A stretch of 64,000 nt of DNA from Paramicrobacterium chengjingii (GCF_011751765.2 NZ_CP061169.1:3162001-3226000), one strand, 5' to 3'; shown: positions 34,180 to 43,744, counted from the stretch's first letter. Numbers and translations are program-made. Notes: generated by a model not told the origin, from the sequence alone.

Positions 34180-35592
34180 ATGCGCGACAACACCAACGTG
34201 GCCGTCAACGCCGCGATGCACGATGATCACGTGCTCGGCCCGCCACCGCGCTGGACGTCGTGGAGCGATAACATTCTCTCCCGCATCGGGCTGCGAACAG
34301 CATTCTCGCGCGACAGCATCCTCGCAGTTCTCGTCGCGCTCGTCGGTCTCGGGCTCGCCGGGGAACTGCTCGATTTTCTGCAGACGACCAACTCCCTTCG
34401 CCTCTCATCTCTGCAGAGCACGGCCGTCATGCTGATCACCGCAGCGCAATCGCTCATACTCTGCATCCGCCGCATCAACCCCGTTCTGTGTCTCGTCGTC
34501 GTTGCCGCCAGCCAAATCGCGCTCGTCGCTCTGCTACCGCCGGGCATCGGCATACGCGGACTGGCCCCGTTCGTCGCCACCTACACGGTCTGCGTGTACC
34601 CGCCGTTCCGCCGCTTCGCGGGCACGGTGCGCGTGATCGCCCTCGTGGCGATGGGTGAGATTCTCGGAAGCATCGCCGCGTCGCTGCTCATTTCCGCACC
34701 GGTATTCGGCTCCGAGCCGAGCATCTTCGAGGCTCTTTTCGGCCAAGGGCATGACACGGTCGGCCAACCAGACCAGGCGTTCGCCCAAGCGGCATCCACT
34801 CTTCTCACGTATGCCGTCGCCGTTTTTGCCGGCACGTACGTCTCAACGCACCGCAAGTACGTCGAGCTTGCGCGCGTGCGCACGGCGGATGCCATTCGCG
34901 CACAGCAGAGCAGAGTGGATGCTGCCATCAGCGCAGAGCGCGCACGCATGGCCCGCGAACTGCACGACATCGCCGCACACCACCTCTCGGGCATGGTTGT
35001 GCAGGCCTCCGCCATCGAGCGACTCATCGACAAGGATCCGGCGGCAGCGAAGCAAGCCACCACCTGGATCCGCAGTCAGGGCAAAGAGACCCTCGACAAT
35101 CTTCGTCAGGTCGTCGGCGTGCTTCGAGAGCCGGCCACAGCTGATTCACACGGCGAGGGCGGTGCCCCTGTGCCGGGCCTGTCCGCGGCCGACACGCTGA
35201 TCCGAACCGCCCGCGATCTCGGCGACAACATCCGTTTCGCGCAGGAGGGCGAGCCGTACCCGCTGGCTCCCATCGCCGACGTCACCGTCTACCGTGTGCT
35301 CCAGGAGGCTCTCTCCAACGCTCGCCAGCATGCTCCCGGTGCTCCGGTGCACGTGTCGCTGCGCTATGGCGACACGTGCGTCGCTCTCAGTGTCGAAAAC
35401 GATCCGACCGCGGCGCATACGAGCACAGCCGAGCATCGCGACGGACTCGGGCTCGTCGGCATGCGCGAGCGTGCACAGCTCGTGGATGCTCGTTTCGATG
35501 CGGCGCGCACGCCTGCCGGCGGGTGGCGCGTCGATCTCACGGTCCCTGCCGAACGACCGGCAGACTCGACGCAGGAAGGTAGCGCGCCATGA
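34180..35592 (+). CDS. Sensor histidine kinase, HisKA_3/NarX type
   Basis: A 470-residue membrane kinase. Predicted helices lie between about residues 45 and 220, followed by a coiled-coil stretch and the dimerisation box RMARELHDIAAHHLSGMVVQ with phospho-acceptor His262, then a HATPase domain with LQEALSNARQHAPGAP and GLGLVGMRERAQL. ATG 34180 has GGAAGG seven bases upstream. Its stop overlaps the ATG of the response regulator. The signal is unknown; DUF-type membrane sensing with no extracellular domain suggests envelope stress. Confidence 0.92.
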   Translation: MRDNTNVAVNAAMHDDHVLGPPPRWTSWSDNILSRIGLRTAFSRDSILAVLVALVGLGLAGELLDFLQTTNSLRLSSLQSTAVMLITAAQSLILCIRRINPVLCLVVVAASQIALVALLPPGIGIRGLAPFVATYTVCVYPPFRRFAGTVRVIALVAMGEILGSIAASLLISAPVFGSEPSIFEALFGQGHDTVGQPDQAFAQAASTLLTYAVAVFAGTYVSTHRKYVELARVRTADAIRAQQSRVDAAISAERARMARELHDIAAHHLSGMVVQASAIERLIDKDPAAAKQATTWIRSQGKETLDNLRQVVGVLREPATADSHGEGGAPVPGLSAADTLIRTARDLGDNIRFAQEGEPYPLAPIADVTVYRVLQEALSNARQHAPGAPVHVSLRYGDTCVALSVENDPTAAHTSTAEHRDGLGLVGMRERAQLVDARFDAARTPAGGWRVDLTVPAERPADSTQEGSAP

Positions 35593-36260
35593 TCTCCGTA
35601 GTACTCACAGACGATCAGGCTGTCGTCCGCGCCGGGTTCCGCGTCATTCTTGAATCTGCGGGCGACATCGAGGTCGTCGGCGAGGCAGCGAACGGTCCAG
35701 AAGCCGTCGAGCTCGCTCGTCGCCTTCAGCCGGACGTCATCTGCATGGACGTCCGCATGCCTGGAGGCGATGGACTCGCCGCTACGCAGCAGATCACGTC
35801 CGCGCCCCATGCCCCAGCCATCCTGGTGGTCACGACATTCGACCTCGACGAATATGTCTTTGGTGCTCTCGAGGCGGGCGCGAGTGGCTTTGTTCTGAAA
35901 GACACAGACCCCGACGATCTTGTCGACGCGATCCGCCGCCTCGCGAACGGCCTGGGTCTCGTCGATCAGGCGGTCACCCACCGCGTGATCGCGGAGTTCG
36001 CTCGGCGCAGGGCAACGCGTGTGGCGGAGCCCACGGGGGCGGATGCTGCTGCCCTCGCGTCCCTCACCGAACGCGAGGCAGACATCGTCCGGCTTCTCGC
36101 GAAGGGTCTGTCGAACGCCGAGATCGCGCGGGATCTCTTTGTCGAGACCAGCACGGTCAAGTCGCATTTGAGCAGAGCGATGACCAAGATCGGCGTCCGA
36201 GACCGTGTGCAGACGGTCGTCTGGGCCTACCGTGTGGGCATCGCGTCACCGCGTGACTGA
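35589..36260 (+). CDS. NarL/FixJ-family response regulator
   Basis: A 223-residue regulator: receiver domain with phospho-acceptor Asp54 (VICMDVRMPGGDG) and Lys in FVLKDTDP, then a LuxR-type HTH (LTEREADIVRLLAKGLSNAEIARDLFVETSTVKSHLSRAMTKIGVRDR). It pairs with the upstream kinase via an ATGA overlap. Targets may include neighbouring envelope genes. Confidence 0.95.
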   Translation: MISVVLTDDQAVVRAGFRVILESAGDIEVVGEAANGPEAVELARRLQPDVICMDVRMPGGDGLAATQQITSAPHAPAILVVTTFDLDEYVFGALEAGASGFVLKDTDPDDLVDAIRRLANGLGLVDQAVTHRVIAEFARRRATRVAEPTGADAAALASLTEREADIVRLLAKGLSNAEIARDLFVETSTVKSHLSRAMTKIGVRDRVQTVVWAYRVGIASPRD

Positions 36261-36287
36261 GCGCCACGTCGACGCTCGCCGGCGGGG

Positions 36288-37721
36288 CTACCGTTTCTCT
36301 GGGCGTCGACGAAGCATCACGAGCGTGGCGGCTCCGCTGGCAATTGAGAGCAGCGCGACGGCAATGGTTCCGAAAGGCACCGTGCCACCTGTCGTGGGAA
36401 GCTGCTCGTTGACAGTCCACGTCTCCACGACGTCCGTAGCGGTGCCATCGTCGACCACGGAATCATCCTCGCCAACGGGATCGCCCTCTTCAACCGGGAC
36501 GCTGCTTCTCTCCCATCCCGCATATACGGTGACGTCACCAGTGATCGCAGCTGTGAAATCGAAGTCGATTGTCGCATCGGCATCAGCGAACCAGCCGATG
36601 AATGTGTAACCGTCACGACCAGGATCGTTCGGCACCACCAGCGAATCGCCATAATCGACGTTCACCGCAGGGATGCTGGTGCCTTCAACCGTATCGAACG
36701 TCACCGCGTAGCTGTTGATCGTCCAACCCGCATACAACGTCACGTCCGCCACGACCGGAGCGTTGAAATCATACAACTCTGTCGCGTCAGCATCCGTGTA
36801 CCACCCCGTAAACGCATACCCCTCGCGGATCGGTTTCGCCGGAGAACCAGCGGCACGGTCGTGCTCGACCATCGCATCACCGACGATGTTTCCACCCCCG
36901 GTGTCGAACGACACGGCGTGACTGTCGCTGTGCGCGGCGTACCCTCGCCAGTTCGGCGATTCGAACCCCGTCGCGGAGTACGGGTACTGCAGCGATTTGC
37001 CGTCGGCCTCGCCAAACGATCCGTTCGTTCCCGCCGCGGTGATCTCAGGCGCCAGCATTGCTTCGAATACCACCGAAGACAACTCACTGTTATCGCCGAA
37101 CGCCCAGTCCCCGATGACTTCGACGTTCTCGGGAAGAACGACGTCCGTCAACTTATTCTCCGAAAAGGCCCCGTCACCAATCGTGACAACTCCATAGCCG
37201 AGTTCAACGCTGTAGAAGTCGTTTCTATAGAACGCTTCGGTGCCAATGCTGGTGACGCTGGCGGGGATAATTACGCTTCCCGACGCAACGCTTGTGGCAA
37301 ACCCACGCAGTCCGATGCTTGTGAGGCTGGCGGGCAAATTCAGGTCAAGGATGTGGTTCTCGGCAAACGCGTAGTCTCCGATCGACACGACGGAATCAGC
37401 GATGTCTAGACTGAGCAATCCAGCCATATAGAATGCCGATTCACCCACGGCGGTGACATCGTACTCGTGGTTTGCAATACTGACGCTCGAGGGAATGACG
37501 ACGTCGGCACCGAACGAGACGTCGTAGTCGACGACTGTCGCCCCCGCTCCAATGTCATTCTCATCGACGTCATACGCGATGCCATCAATCGTCTCCGAAA
37601 TCTGCGCGGCTGAAGCGGGCTGGGGCGTGGCGAGAACAAGGCTGCCGGAGAGCAGCACGAAAGCCACCGCTGCGATCGGCACGCGGATCGCACGGGAAGC
37701 GATTTCAGAGAACGTGATCAT
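36288..37721 (-). CDS. LPXTG-anchored surface protein with LRR_5 and InlB-type repeats
   Basis: A 477-residue secreted protein. A signal peptide ends near ASA (residue 38); residues about 80-225 hold BspA-type leucine-rich repeats (for example LTSIGLRGF, VTSIGTEAFY, VEVIGDWAF); two Listeria/Bacteroides-type B repeats follow near 269-333 and 338-403, each closing with VTLYAGW or VTVYAGW; an acidic spacer leads to the sortase signal LPTTG (441-445), a hydrophobic helix and RRRPEKR. It should be covalently attached to the wall and may mediate adhesion. ATG 37721 has GAGG six bases upstream. No sortase gene is in the window. Confidence 0.92.
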   Translation of the reverse strand: MITFSEIASRAIRVPIAAVAFVLLSGSLVLATPQPASAAQISETIDGIAYDVDENDIGAGATVVDYDVSFGADVVIPSSVSIANHEYDVTAVGESAFYMAGLLSLDIADSVVSIGDYAFAENHILDLNLPASLTSIGLRGFATSVASGSVIIPASVTSIGTEAFYRNDFYSVELGYGVVTIGDGAFSENKLTDVVLPENVEVIGDWAFGDNSELSSVVFEAMLAPEITAAGTNGSFGEADGKSLQYPYSATGFESPNWRGYAAHSDSHAVSFDTGGGNIVGDAMVEHDRAAGSPAKPIREGYAFTGWYTDADATELYDFNAPVVADVTLYAGWTINSYAVTFDTVEGTSIPAVNVDYGDSLVVPNDPGRDGYTFIGWFADADATIDFDFTAAITGDVTVYAGWERSSVPVEEGDPVGEDDSVVDDGTATDVVETWTVNEQLPTTGGTVPFGTIAVALLSIASGAATLVMLRRRPEKR

Positions 37722-37886
37722 CAGTGACCTCATGTATGGGAGCGGGACGAGCGAGTGGCCGCCGCGTTCAAACCCGATTCGCAGCACTCTCTCTAAACGA
37801 GAGCTAAGCTATCAGACAAGGGTGATGCTGTCACCACTCAGCCCGACGAACGCCGACGAGGGACGGCAGAAAGTAGTATCGACGCC

Positions 37887-38519
37887 ATGCCGCAAACGGA
37901 TCGCCCTCGCCAGCGCGCGGTGCGCGAAGATCACATTCGCAACCACGAAAAGCTGCTGGATGCCGCAGTAGAACTGTTCGACAAGCAGGGTGTTGACGTA
38001 CCGCTGAAAGAGATCGGTGCACATGCCAATGTCAGCCAGGCAAGCGTTTTTCGCCATTTCGCCAACCGTGAGCAGCTGATCATCGAGCTCTATGATCGAT
38101 CGTCCACCGACCTCACAAACCGACTTCTCGCTGCCATCGCGGGCACCCGGGATGCAACAGCCGCGCATCGTCTCGACGTCGTGTTCACAACTGTCGTCGA
38201 CACCGTCACCGACCATCCCAGCTACGGACGCCTCGCCGCTCTCGGTGCCACCCTGAATCCCGATAGAACGACGGAACCGGCTCTGGTCGAAGAGCTCCAC
38301 CAGCTGATCGGGGATGCCCAGCACGCGGGTCTCCTGGCATCCGACGTCACCGGGTTCGACCTCATCGTCTCACCGATGCTCGTCGGCAGCATGCTGACTC
38401 AGAGCGCGGGGGCAGCCGAGATGGTGCCACGCATGATGACCATCATGCGCCGTGGTCTCACGCCACAGACAACGGGAACACCGTCAGCCTCTTGTGCATC
38501 GACGATCTCAGAGCCATAA
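37887..38519 (+). CDS. TetR-family transcriptional regulator
   Basis: A 210-residue repressor. HTH region: KLLDAAVELFDKQGVDVPLKEIGAHANVSQASVFRHFANREQLIIEL; the C-terminal helical domain is unrelated to known ligand classes by eye. No ribosome site precedes the ATG, but TAGTAT ends seven bases upstream, suggesting a leaderless mRNA. It diverges from the LPXTG gene and converges on the peptide importer operon, with a bidirectional hairpin between. Confidence 0.9.
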   Translation: MPQTDRPRQRAVREDHIRNHEKLLDAAVELFDKQGVDVPLKEIGAHANVSQASVFRHFANREQLIIELYDRSSTDLTNRLLAAIAGTRDATAAHRLDVVFTTVVDTVTDHPSYGRLAALGATLNPDRTTEPALVEELHQLIGDAQHAGLLASDVTGFDLIVSPMLVGSMLTQSAGAAEMVPRMMTIMRRGLTPQTTGTPSASCASTISEP

Positions 38520-38545
38520 CAAGACGCATTATTTCCGTCGAGATT

Positions 38546-38575
38546 GCGGTCGGCGCCCTCGCGGGCACCGACCGC
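38546..38575. terminator. Bidirectional terminator between tetR and oppF
   Basis: GCGGTCGG-c-GCCC, loop TCGC, GGGC-a-CCGACCGC: 8+4 base pairs around one mismatch with a tetraloop, between convergent genes. Confidence 0.7.
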
Positions 38576-38617
38576 GGCGCGACAGGGTATCTGGCGCTCT
38601 GTCACGCAGTTGCGCTC

Positions 38618-39430
38618 TCACTCGCCTATGTCGAATCCCGGTCCGCCAGGGACGGCATCCAAGAGAGCACGCGTGTAAGGATGTGCAGGCTCCGCGTACA
38701 CGGACCTCACCGCACCTTGTTCCATGACATCGCCATGGTTGAGAACCAGCACGGAGTCACTCACCTGATAGACCACGTCGAGGTTGTGCGATATGAAAAG
38801 CATCGTCAGATCGAGTTCCGTCCTGAGCGCATCGATGAGTTTCAAAATCTCTGCTTGCACAGAGACATCGAGTGCAGACGTCACCTCATCGGCGATGATG
38901 AGCTTGGGCCCCACGGCGAGAGCGCGCGCAATCGCGATGCGCTGGCGCTGACCCCCAGAGAACTCGTGAGGGTACCGAAGAGCCACGTCGTCATCGAGAA
39001 GGATCACCGAAAGCCAGTGCGCTATGGCCTCCCGGTGTCTCTTCGGGTCGGATCGAACAGGGTCGATGGCTTCGGCAATGGTCTGTCCGATGGTGCGACG
39101 TGGGTCGAGTGACGAGTACGGGTCTTGAGGAATAAGTTGAATCTGGCGAGTGACACTGCGCCTCTCGCGCGGACGCATCGCACCCAGGTCGCGACCGTCA
39201 AACACGATCTGTCCACCAGAGGGCTTGTTGATGCCGACAATTGCCTTCGCCAATGTCGATTTACCCGAGCCTGACTCTCCTACAACACCAAGAGTTTTTC
39301 CGAAAGAAACCTGAGTCGACACTCCTTTCAGAACTCGTGTCGACCCGAACGAAACCTCAAGATCATTGATCTCGAGCACAGGCGCCCTGTGATCATCTCG
39401 TTGCTGATCGACGTCAGCACTCTTCGTCAT
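38618..39430 (-). CDS. Peptide ABC importer ATPase (OppF/DppF-like)
   Basis: A 270-residue ATPase with GESGSGKSTLAKAIVG (Walker A), FSGGQRQRIAIARAL (signature) and LIIADEVTSALD (Walker B). It begins with an ATGA overlap after the OppC-OppD fusion gene and is last in the operon. It should form a heterodimer with the ATPase half of the fusion. It lacks most of the long OppF C-terminal extension but keeps EPAHPYTRALLDAVP. Confidence 0.92.
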   Translation of the reverse strand: MTKSADVDQQRDDHRAPVLEINDLEVSFGSTRVLKGVSTQVSFGKTLGVVGESGSGKSTLAKAIVGINKPSGGQIVFDGRDLGAMRPRERRSVTRQIQLIPQDPYSSLDPRRTIGQTIAEAIDPVRSDPKRHREAIAHWLSVILLDDDVALRYPHEFSGGQRQRIAIARALAVGPKLIIADEVTSALDVSVQAEILKLIDALRTELDLTMLFISHNLDVVYQVSDSVLVLNHGDVMEQGAVRSVYAEPAHPYTRALLDAVPGGPGFDIGE

Positions 39431-41133
39431 TTCTCTACCTCTCGAAGCGCCCTGCTCGGCGTTGCCGCGAGCAGCTGTTGCGTGTACGGGTGAGTGACGT
39501 GCGCCGTTGCGAGCTGCTCACGCGTCAGCTCCTCAACGATCGCCCCCGCCTTCATAACGAGAACTCGGTCGCACAGTGCTTGCACAACCCCGAGATCGTG
39601 CGAAATGAACAAGAGCGCTGTGCCATGACTGCGGTTGATCGCGCGGAATTGGCGCAGCACCTCCGCCTGAACTGTCACATCCAGGGCAGTCGTGGGCTCG
39701 TCAGCAATCAAGACCCGCGGCTCGGTCATGAGCGATGAGGCAATCTTCGCACGTTGAAGCATGCCTCCGGACAGCTCATGCGGATGCTGACGCAAGCGCG
39801 CTTCCGGCCGGGTGACCCGAATCTCGTGCAGGGCGCCGACGATCGTTTTCTTTGCCTGCTTGCCGGAAAGCCCGCCGTGAACCCGACTCACCTCAGTCAA
39901 TTGCGGCCCCATGCGGAGTGCGGGATTGAACGTCGTTCCCGGGTCTTGGAAGACGAGCCCGATTTCGGTGGCAAGACGCTGTCGTTCTGGACGCCCGAGA
40001 ATATCGAGATCTCCGACGCGAAGACACCGGGCTTCGACAGCAAGCTCGTCTGGCAGCAGACCCGCGATCGACATTGCGGTCAGCGATTTTCCTGATCCTG
40101 ATTCGCCGACGAGACCGAGCACCTCCCCCTTGCGAATCGACAGCGAGACGCCCTTGACGAGCCCTTTTCCGTCCGCGCTTCTGACGTGGAGGTTGTCGAC
40201 CTGCACTACGCTGTCGCCCTCGGCGGTGACGTGTGCCGGAACCTCCGACGCGCGCTTCTTTGACAGGGTGAATTTCCGTCCACCGCGAGGATCGGTTGCC
40301 GCAGCAACGCCATCCCCGATCAACATCGCCGCGAGACCAGTCAGAGCAATCATGACAGCGGGACCGATAGCTTGCATCGGCTGTGAGTAGATGTTGAAGA
40401 GGCCGTCGTTGAGCAGCCGGCCGAAGTCGTAGTCGGGAGACTGCACGCCTAGACCGACGAACGAGAGACTCGACAGATCCATGAGAGTCGTCGCGAAAAC
40501 TGTCGCGGTCAGAACCAGCAGAGGCTCGGCCATGTTCGGCAGAAGATGTCGCACGATCACTCTCGGCCCAGAGACCCCCTGAAGCTTGGCCATGGTGACG
40601 AAATCTCTGTGCGAGACGGCAGCCGCCATATTCGCGGTCAGGCGCGCGAAGGCGGGGATGCTCGAAATTGCGATGGCCATAACAGCTGACCAGGTGCTCT
40701 GGCCAAGGATCGCCGCAATGATCAGCGCGAAGATCAGGCTCGGGTATGCGACAGCAGCCTCGATGATTCGCAGAACGGTATCGCGTATCAAGCGGGGTGC
40801 GAGCCAGATCATGGTTCCGATGGCGATCCCCGACACAACCGCGATGACGGTGGTTGCTGTCGTCATGATAAGTGTCAGTCGCGTCGCAACAAGAGAGCGT
40901 GCCATGACATCCCGACCGAATTGATCGGTTCCAAGCGGGTGATCCGCGCTCGGACCCTGTGACGCGTTGTCAGTGAGAGAGTTCGCGGCCTGGTCAAGAA
41001 CAAGAGGCGCAATGACAGCCACAATGACGAGCAAACCCATCAGAATGAGACCCGCAACGAGCCCAGGCGACCATCGGAATCGGCGAGATCGCACGGCGGG
41101 CGTGCTCACGCTGTTCTTCTTATCCGTTTGCAT
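39427..41133 (-). CDS. Fused OppC permease-OppD ATPase
   Basis: A 568-residue fusion. Residues about 1-285 are an OppC/DppC permease (N-terminal helix, ADHPLGTDQFGRDV, EAA-type loop FVTMAKLQGVSGPRVIVRHLLPN); after a short linker the rest is an OppD ATPase with GLVGESGSGKS, LSGGMLQRAKIASSL and VLIADEPTTALD. ATG 41133 has GGAGGA before it and overlaps oppB by 14 bases. Such fusions are known in Actinobacteria; one polypeptide couples the channel half and motor half. Confidence 0.92.
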   Translation of the reverse strand: MQTDKKNSVSTPAVRSRRFRWSPGLVAGLILMGLLVIVAVIAPLVLDQAANSLTDNASQGPSADHPLGTDQFGRDVMARSLVATRLTLIMTTATTVIAVVSGIAIGTMIWLAPRLIRDTVLRIIEAAVAYPSLIFALIIAAILGQSTWSAVMAIAISSIPAFARLTANMAAAVSHRDFVTMAKLQGVSGPRVIVRHLLPNMAEPLLVLTATVFATTLMDLSSLSFVGLGVQSPDYDFGRLLNDGLFNIYSQPMQAIGPAVMIALTGLAAMLIGDGVAAATDPRGGRKFTLSKKRASEVPAHVTAEGDSVVQVDNLHVRSADGKGLVKGVSLSIRKGEVLGLVGESGSGKSLTAMSIAGLLPDELAVEARCLRVGDLDILGRPERQRLATEIGLVFQDPGTTFNPALRMGPQLTEVSRVHGGLSGKQAKKTIVGALHEIRVTRPEARLRQHPHELSGGMLQRAKIASSLMTEPRVLIADEPTTALDVTVQAEVLRQFRAINRSHGTALLFISHDLGVVQALCDRVLVMKAGAIVEELTREQLATAHVTHPYTQQLLAATPSRALREVEK

Positions 41134-42169
41134 GCGTTCCTCCGAGGGTACGAGGGTCAATGACCCCGAGGATCACGTCGATAAGCAGATTGATCAGAAT
41201 CGCAATCAGACCCAAGACAAGGATCACTCCTTGGATAACCGGGTAGTCCTTGTAAGCAATTGCCGTAACCACCTCGCGCCCGAGGCCCGGCCAGCTGAAC
41301 ACCGTCTCGATGATGATTGCGCCGCCGAGCATCCCCGCAAGGATCAGACCCGAGAGAGTCAGCGTTGTGGTCAACAAGTTGGGAAGAGCGTGTCGCGCAT
41401 ACAGCCGCAGGCTACCAAGCCGGTTGCCCTTCGCCGTACGAATGTAATCCTGCTCAAGCACAGTGGCAGTCTCTCGACGCACAACACGAGCTATCGAGCA
41501 GATTGGGCCGAGGGACAACGCCACCAACGGCAAGATCAAAGAGCTGAGGCTCGTGGCCCCGGCCGCAGGGAGCAGCCGAAGCGTGATCGCGAAGATCACA
41601 ACCAGAAATGTCGCCGTGACGAATTGAGGAATGGACTGGAAGAGCCCCGTCAGCATGCCGAAGACGACGTCAAGCCAGCGGCGCCGCCCGCCCTGCGTTG
41701 CAACTCCGACGATCATTCCCAGTGGCACCGAAATAGCAAGTGTGATCAGGATTCCAAAGAGGGCGAGTTCGAGCGTGAACGGCATCTTCGTAAGGATGAT
41801 GTTCATGACCGACTCCCCATACGCAAAGGAGTCTCCGAGCTGTCCCGTAAAAATGCCCGTGATGTAATGCACGAACTGCAGCGACAGTGGATCGTTCAGC
41901 CCCAGCTGCTCGCGGATTGCGTCTCTCTGCTCTCTCGTCGCGTCGGCGCCTGCCACCGCAACGGCCGGGTCACCGGGAATCAGCGGAACGATGAAAAAGG
42001 TCACGACGATGAGGAGCGAGAGCGAGAGCAGGAGGCCGCCGAATCGCCGAAGCGCATAGCCTCCCCACAATGACATCCTGCGCCGCTTTCGAGGAGCAGG
42101 CTGAACCGAGAGTTGGGTGGTGTCCAGCTCGACTGTCGAGCTGGACACCACCGTTGAGTTTTCAGACAT
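41120..42169 (-). CDS. Peptide ABC permease (OppB/DppB-like)
   Basis: A 349-residue permease. A hydrophilic N-terminus of about 25 residues precedes the first helix (LLLSLSLLIVVTFFIVPLIPGDPAV), followed by the classic GLNDPLSLQFVHYITGIFTGQLGDSF and an EAA-type loop (DYIRTAKGNRLGSLRLYARHALPN). The N-terminal codons lie inside a 37-base perfect inverted repeat. Its start is ten bases after the binding-protein stop. Confidence 0.93.
   Translation of the reverse strand: MSENSTVVSSSTVELDTTQLSVQPAPRKRRRMSLWGGYALRRFGGLLLSLSLLIVVTFFIVPLIPGDPAVAVAGADATREQRDAIREQLGLNDPLSLQFVHYITGIFTGQLGDSFAYGESVMNIILTKMPFTLELALFGILITLAISVPLGMIVGVATQGGRRRWLDVVFGMLTGLFQSIPQFVTATFLVVIFAITLRLLPAAGATSLSSLILPLVALSLGPICSIARVVRRETATVLEQDYIRTAKGNRLGSLRLYARHALPNLLTTTLTLSGLILAGMLGGAIIIETVFSWPGLGREVVTAIAYKDYPVIQGVILVLGLIAILINLLIDVILGVIDPRTLGGTHANG
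42116..42152 (-). repeat. 37-base perfect inverted repeat inside oppB codons 6-18
   Basis: GGTGGTGTCCAGCTCGAC (42116-42133), a single T (42134), then the exact reverse complement (42135-42152). In mRNA it folds into a hairpin of about 17 pairs with a 3-base loop, beginning about 15 bases after the oppB start codon and about 26 bases after the binding-protein stop. It encodes V-V-S-S-S-T-V-E-L-D-T-T, a low-complexity tail that tolerates it. Confidence 0.85.
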
Positions 42170-42178
42170 TGCTGGTGA

Positions 42179-43744
42179 TTAGCCTTCGATACGTGTTGTT
42201 GCGTAATCGATGATTCCCCCGAGGTCGGCGACCGAGTATCCACTTCTCTGCACAACAATCTGCGGTTCTGCGACAAAGGGAACGATGTCGTTTTTGTCCA
42301 TGATCGTCGCCTGTGCGTGCTCGTATGCGGCGCACCGATCGGCATCATCGGATGCTGCTTGAGCCGTCTTGATGTCGTCAAGGACGGACTCATTTGCCGC
42401 GCCACCGATGTTGCGACCCCCATCCTCCGTGGGAACGCCGGCTATGCGTGTGAGTGATGCAGCGACAGTACCGACGAAGTTAGCGTCGCCTTGAACGGTC
42501 ATGTCCCAGGTGTCGGGCTGGGTCTGCGTTTTCGTCGCCCACGTTCCGTTGTCAACGAGGTCGAGTTCGACCTCGGCCCCCACAGCGCGCAGAGCCTCTT
42601 GAACGTACGTGTTCCCGGCGCCGTTGGGGCCGATGCTCGTCGTACCGACCATCTTGAATGTCTTGCCTTCCAGCACCTTCCGGGCAGCATCCAGGTCAAC
42701 GGGAGTGACGTGACTGTCGTCCGGCAATGCGCACGGGACGTTCGGCGCGACGATGGTGTTGTAGGGAATGCCCTGCCCCGCGTATGCGGCATCGTTGAAT
42801 GCCTTCGCGCTCAGTGCTTGAGCAACAGCATGCCTGAGCTCGGGGTCCACGAAAGGGCTGCCCTCGCGCTGGTTGAACAGAAGCCAGATTCCCGCGAAGG
42901 GCACCGTCGTGATGTCGAAGTTGTCGTCGCCTTCGAAGCGCTCAAGATCAGCCGGCGCGATTTCAGCCACATCAACCTCTCCTGTGAGGAGCTGGTTCGC
43001 GACTGTCGTCTTATCGACACCTGGGCGAAAGATGATCTTCGACGGCGGCGTGCCTTCGATGGCTGCGCCGAATTCGGGCCACGCGTCGTATTCGTCCCGC
43101 AGGGTCATCTCGTATTTGACTCCGTGAGAAGCCGACGTCAAGGAATACGGGCCGGAGAACGCGCCATCGACAGATCCCTTCGCGAGACCGTCAAGATCAT
43201 CGAGACCTGCGGGGCAGATGATGCCGGTCTGAGCCAGAGTGAGGCCTCTCAGAACCTCCGACCACGGTTGTGCGAGATCGATCGTCACAGTTCCTGCGTC
43301 GTCATTGGCCTGAATCTCGGGTGTTCCCGGCCCGAATACGAGCTTGGCGAAGTTATTGCGCGTTTCTGGGTCTGCGAAGTAGTTCAGGGAGTCGGCAACG
43401 ATTGCGGGGGTGATCGTCGTTCCATCCGAGCAGGTTGCATCGTCACGGAGTGTAAGCACCGCTTGGTCGGCGTCGCTCTCCCACTTCGACGCGATGCCGC
43501 CCACCAGTTCGCCGTCTTCGCCGAGGCGAACAACCGTGTCGAACAGATAACGGGCGACCTGGTAATCGTCCTTCGCATTCGCCTTCGCGGGGTCGAACGT
43601 CGTGGGATCGGTTGTCAGTGTCGTGCGGACTGTGTCGTTTCCCGCACCGCTTGACGTACCTCCTGCGGCTGTACAACCGGTACCCACGAGCGCAAGCGCA
43701 GTGAGCACCGCAACTGCGGCAGCACGCCGATGTGCCTTCACCAT
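42179..43744 (-). CDS. Peptide ABC substrate-binding lipoprotein (OppA/DppA family 5)
   Basis: A 521-residue extracellular solute-binding protein family 5 member with lipobox GTGC (Cys24). Family features include TTDPTTFDPAKANAKDDYQVARYLFDTVVRL and LRHAVAQALSAKAFN. Likely ligands are peptides or similar oligomers. GAAGG lies before the ATG. First gene of the operon OppA-OppB-OppCD-OppF. Confidence 0.92.
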   Translation of the reverse strand: MVKAHRRAAAVAVLTALALVGTGCTAAGGTSSGAGNDTVRTTLTTDPTTFDPAKANAKDDYQVARYLFDTVVRLGEDGELVGGIASKWESDADQAVLTLRDDATCSDGTTITPAIVADSLNYFADPETRNNFAKLVFGPGTPEIQANDDAGTVTIDLAQPWSEVLRGLTLAQTGIICPAGLDDLDGLAKGSVDGAFSGPYSLTSASHGVKYEMTLRDEYDAWPEFGAAIEGTPPSKIIFRPGVDKTTVANQLLTGEVDVAEIAPADLERFEGDDNFDITTVPFAGIWLLFNQREGSPFVDPELRHAVAQALSAKAFNDAAYAGQGIPYNTIVAPNVPCALPDDSHVTPVDLDAARKVLEGKTFKMVGTTSIGPNGAGNTYVQEALRAVGAEVELDLVDNGTWATKTQTQPDTWDMTVQGDANFVGTVAASLTRIAGVPTEDGGRNIGGAANESVLDDIKTAQAASDDADRCAAYEHAQATIMDKNDIVPFVAEPQIVVQRSGYSVADLGGIIDYATTRIEG

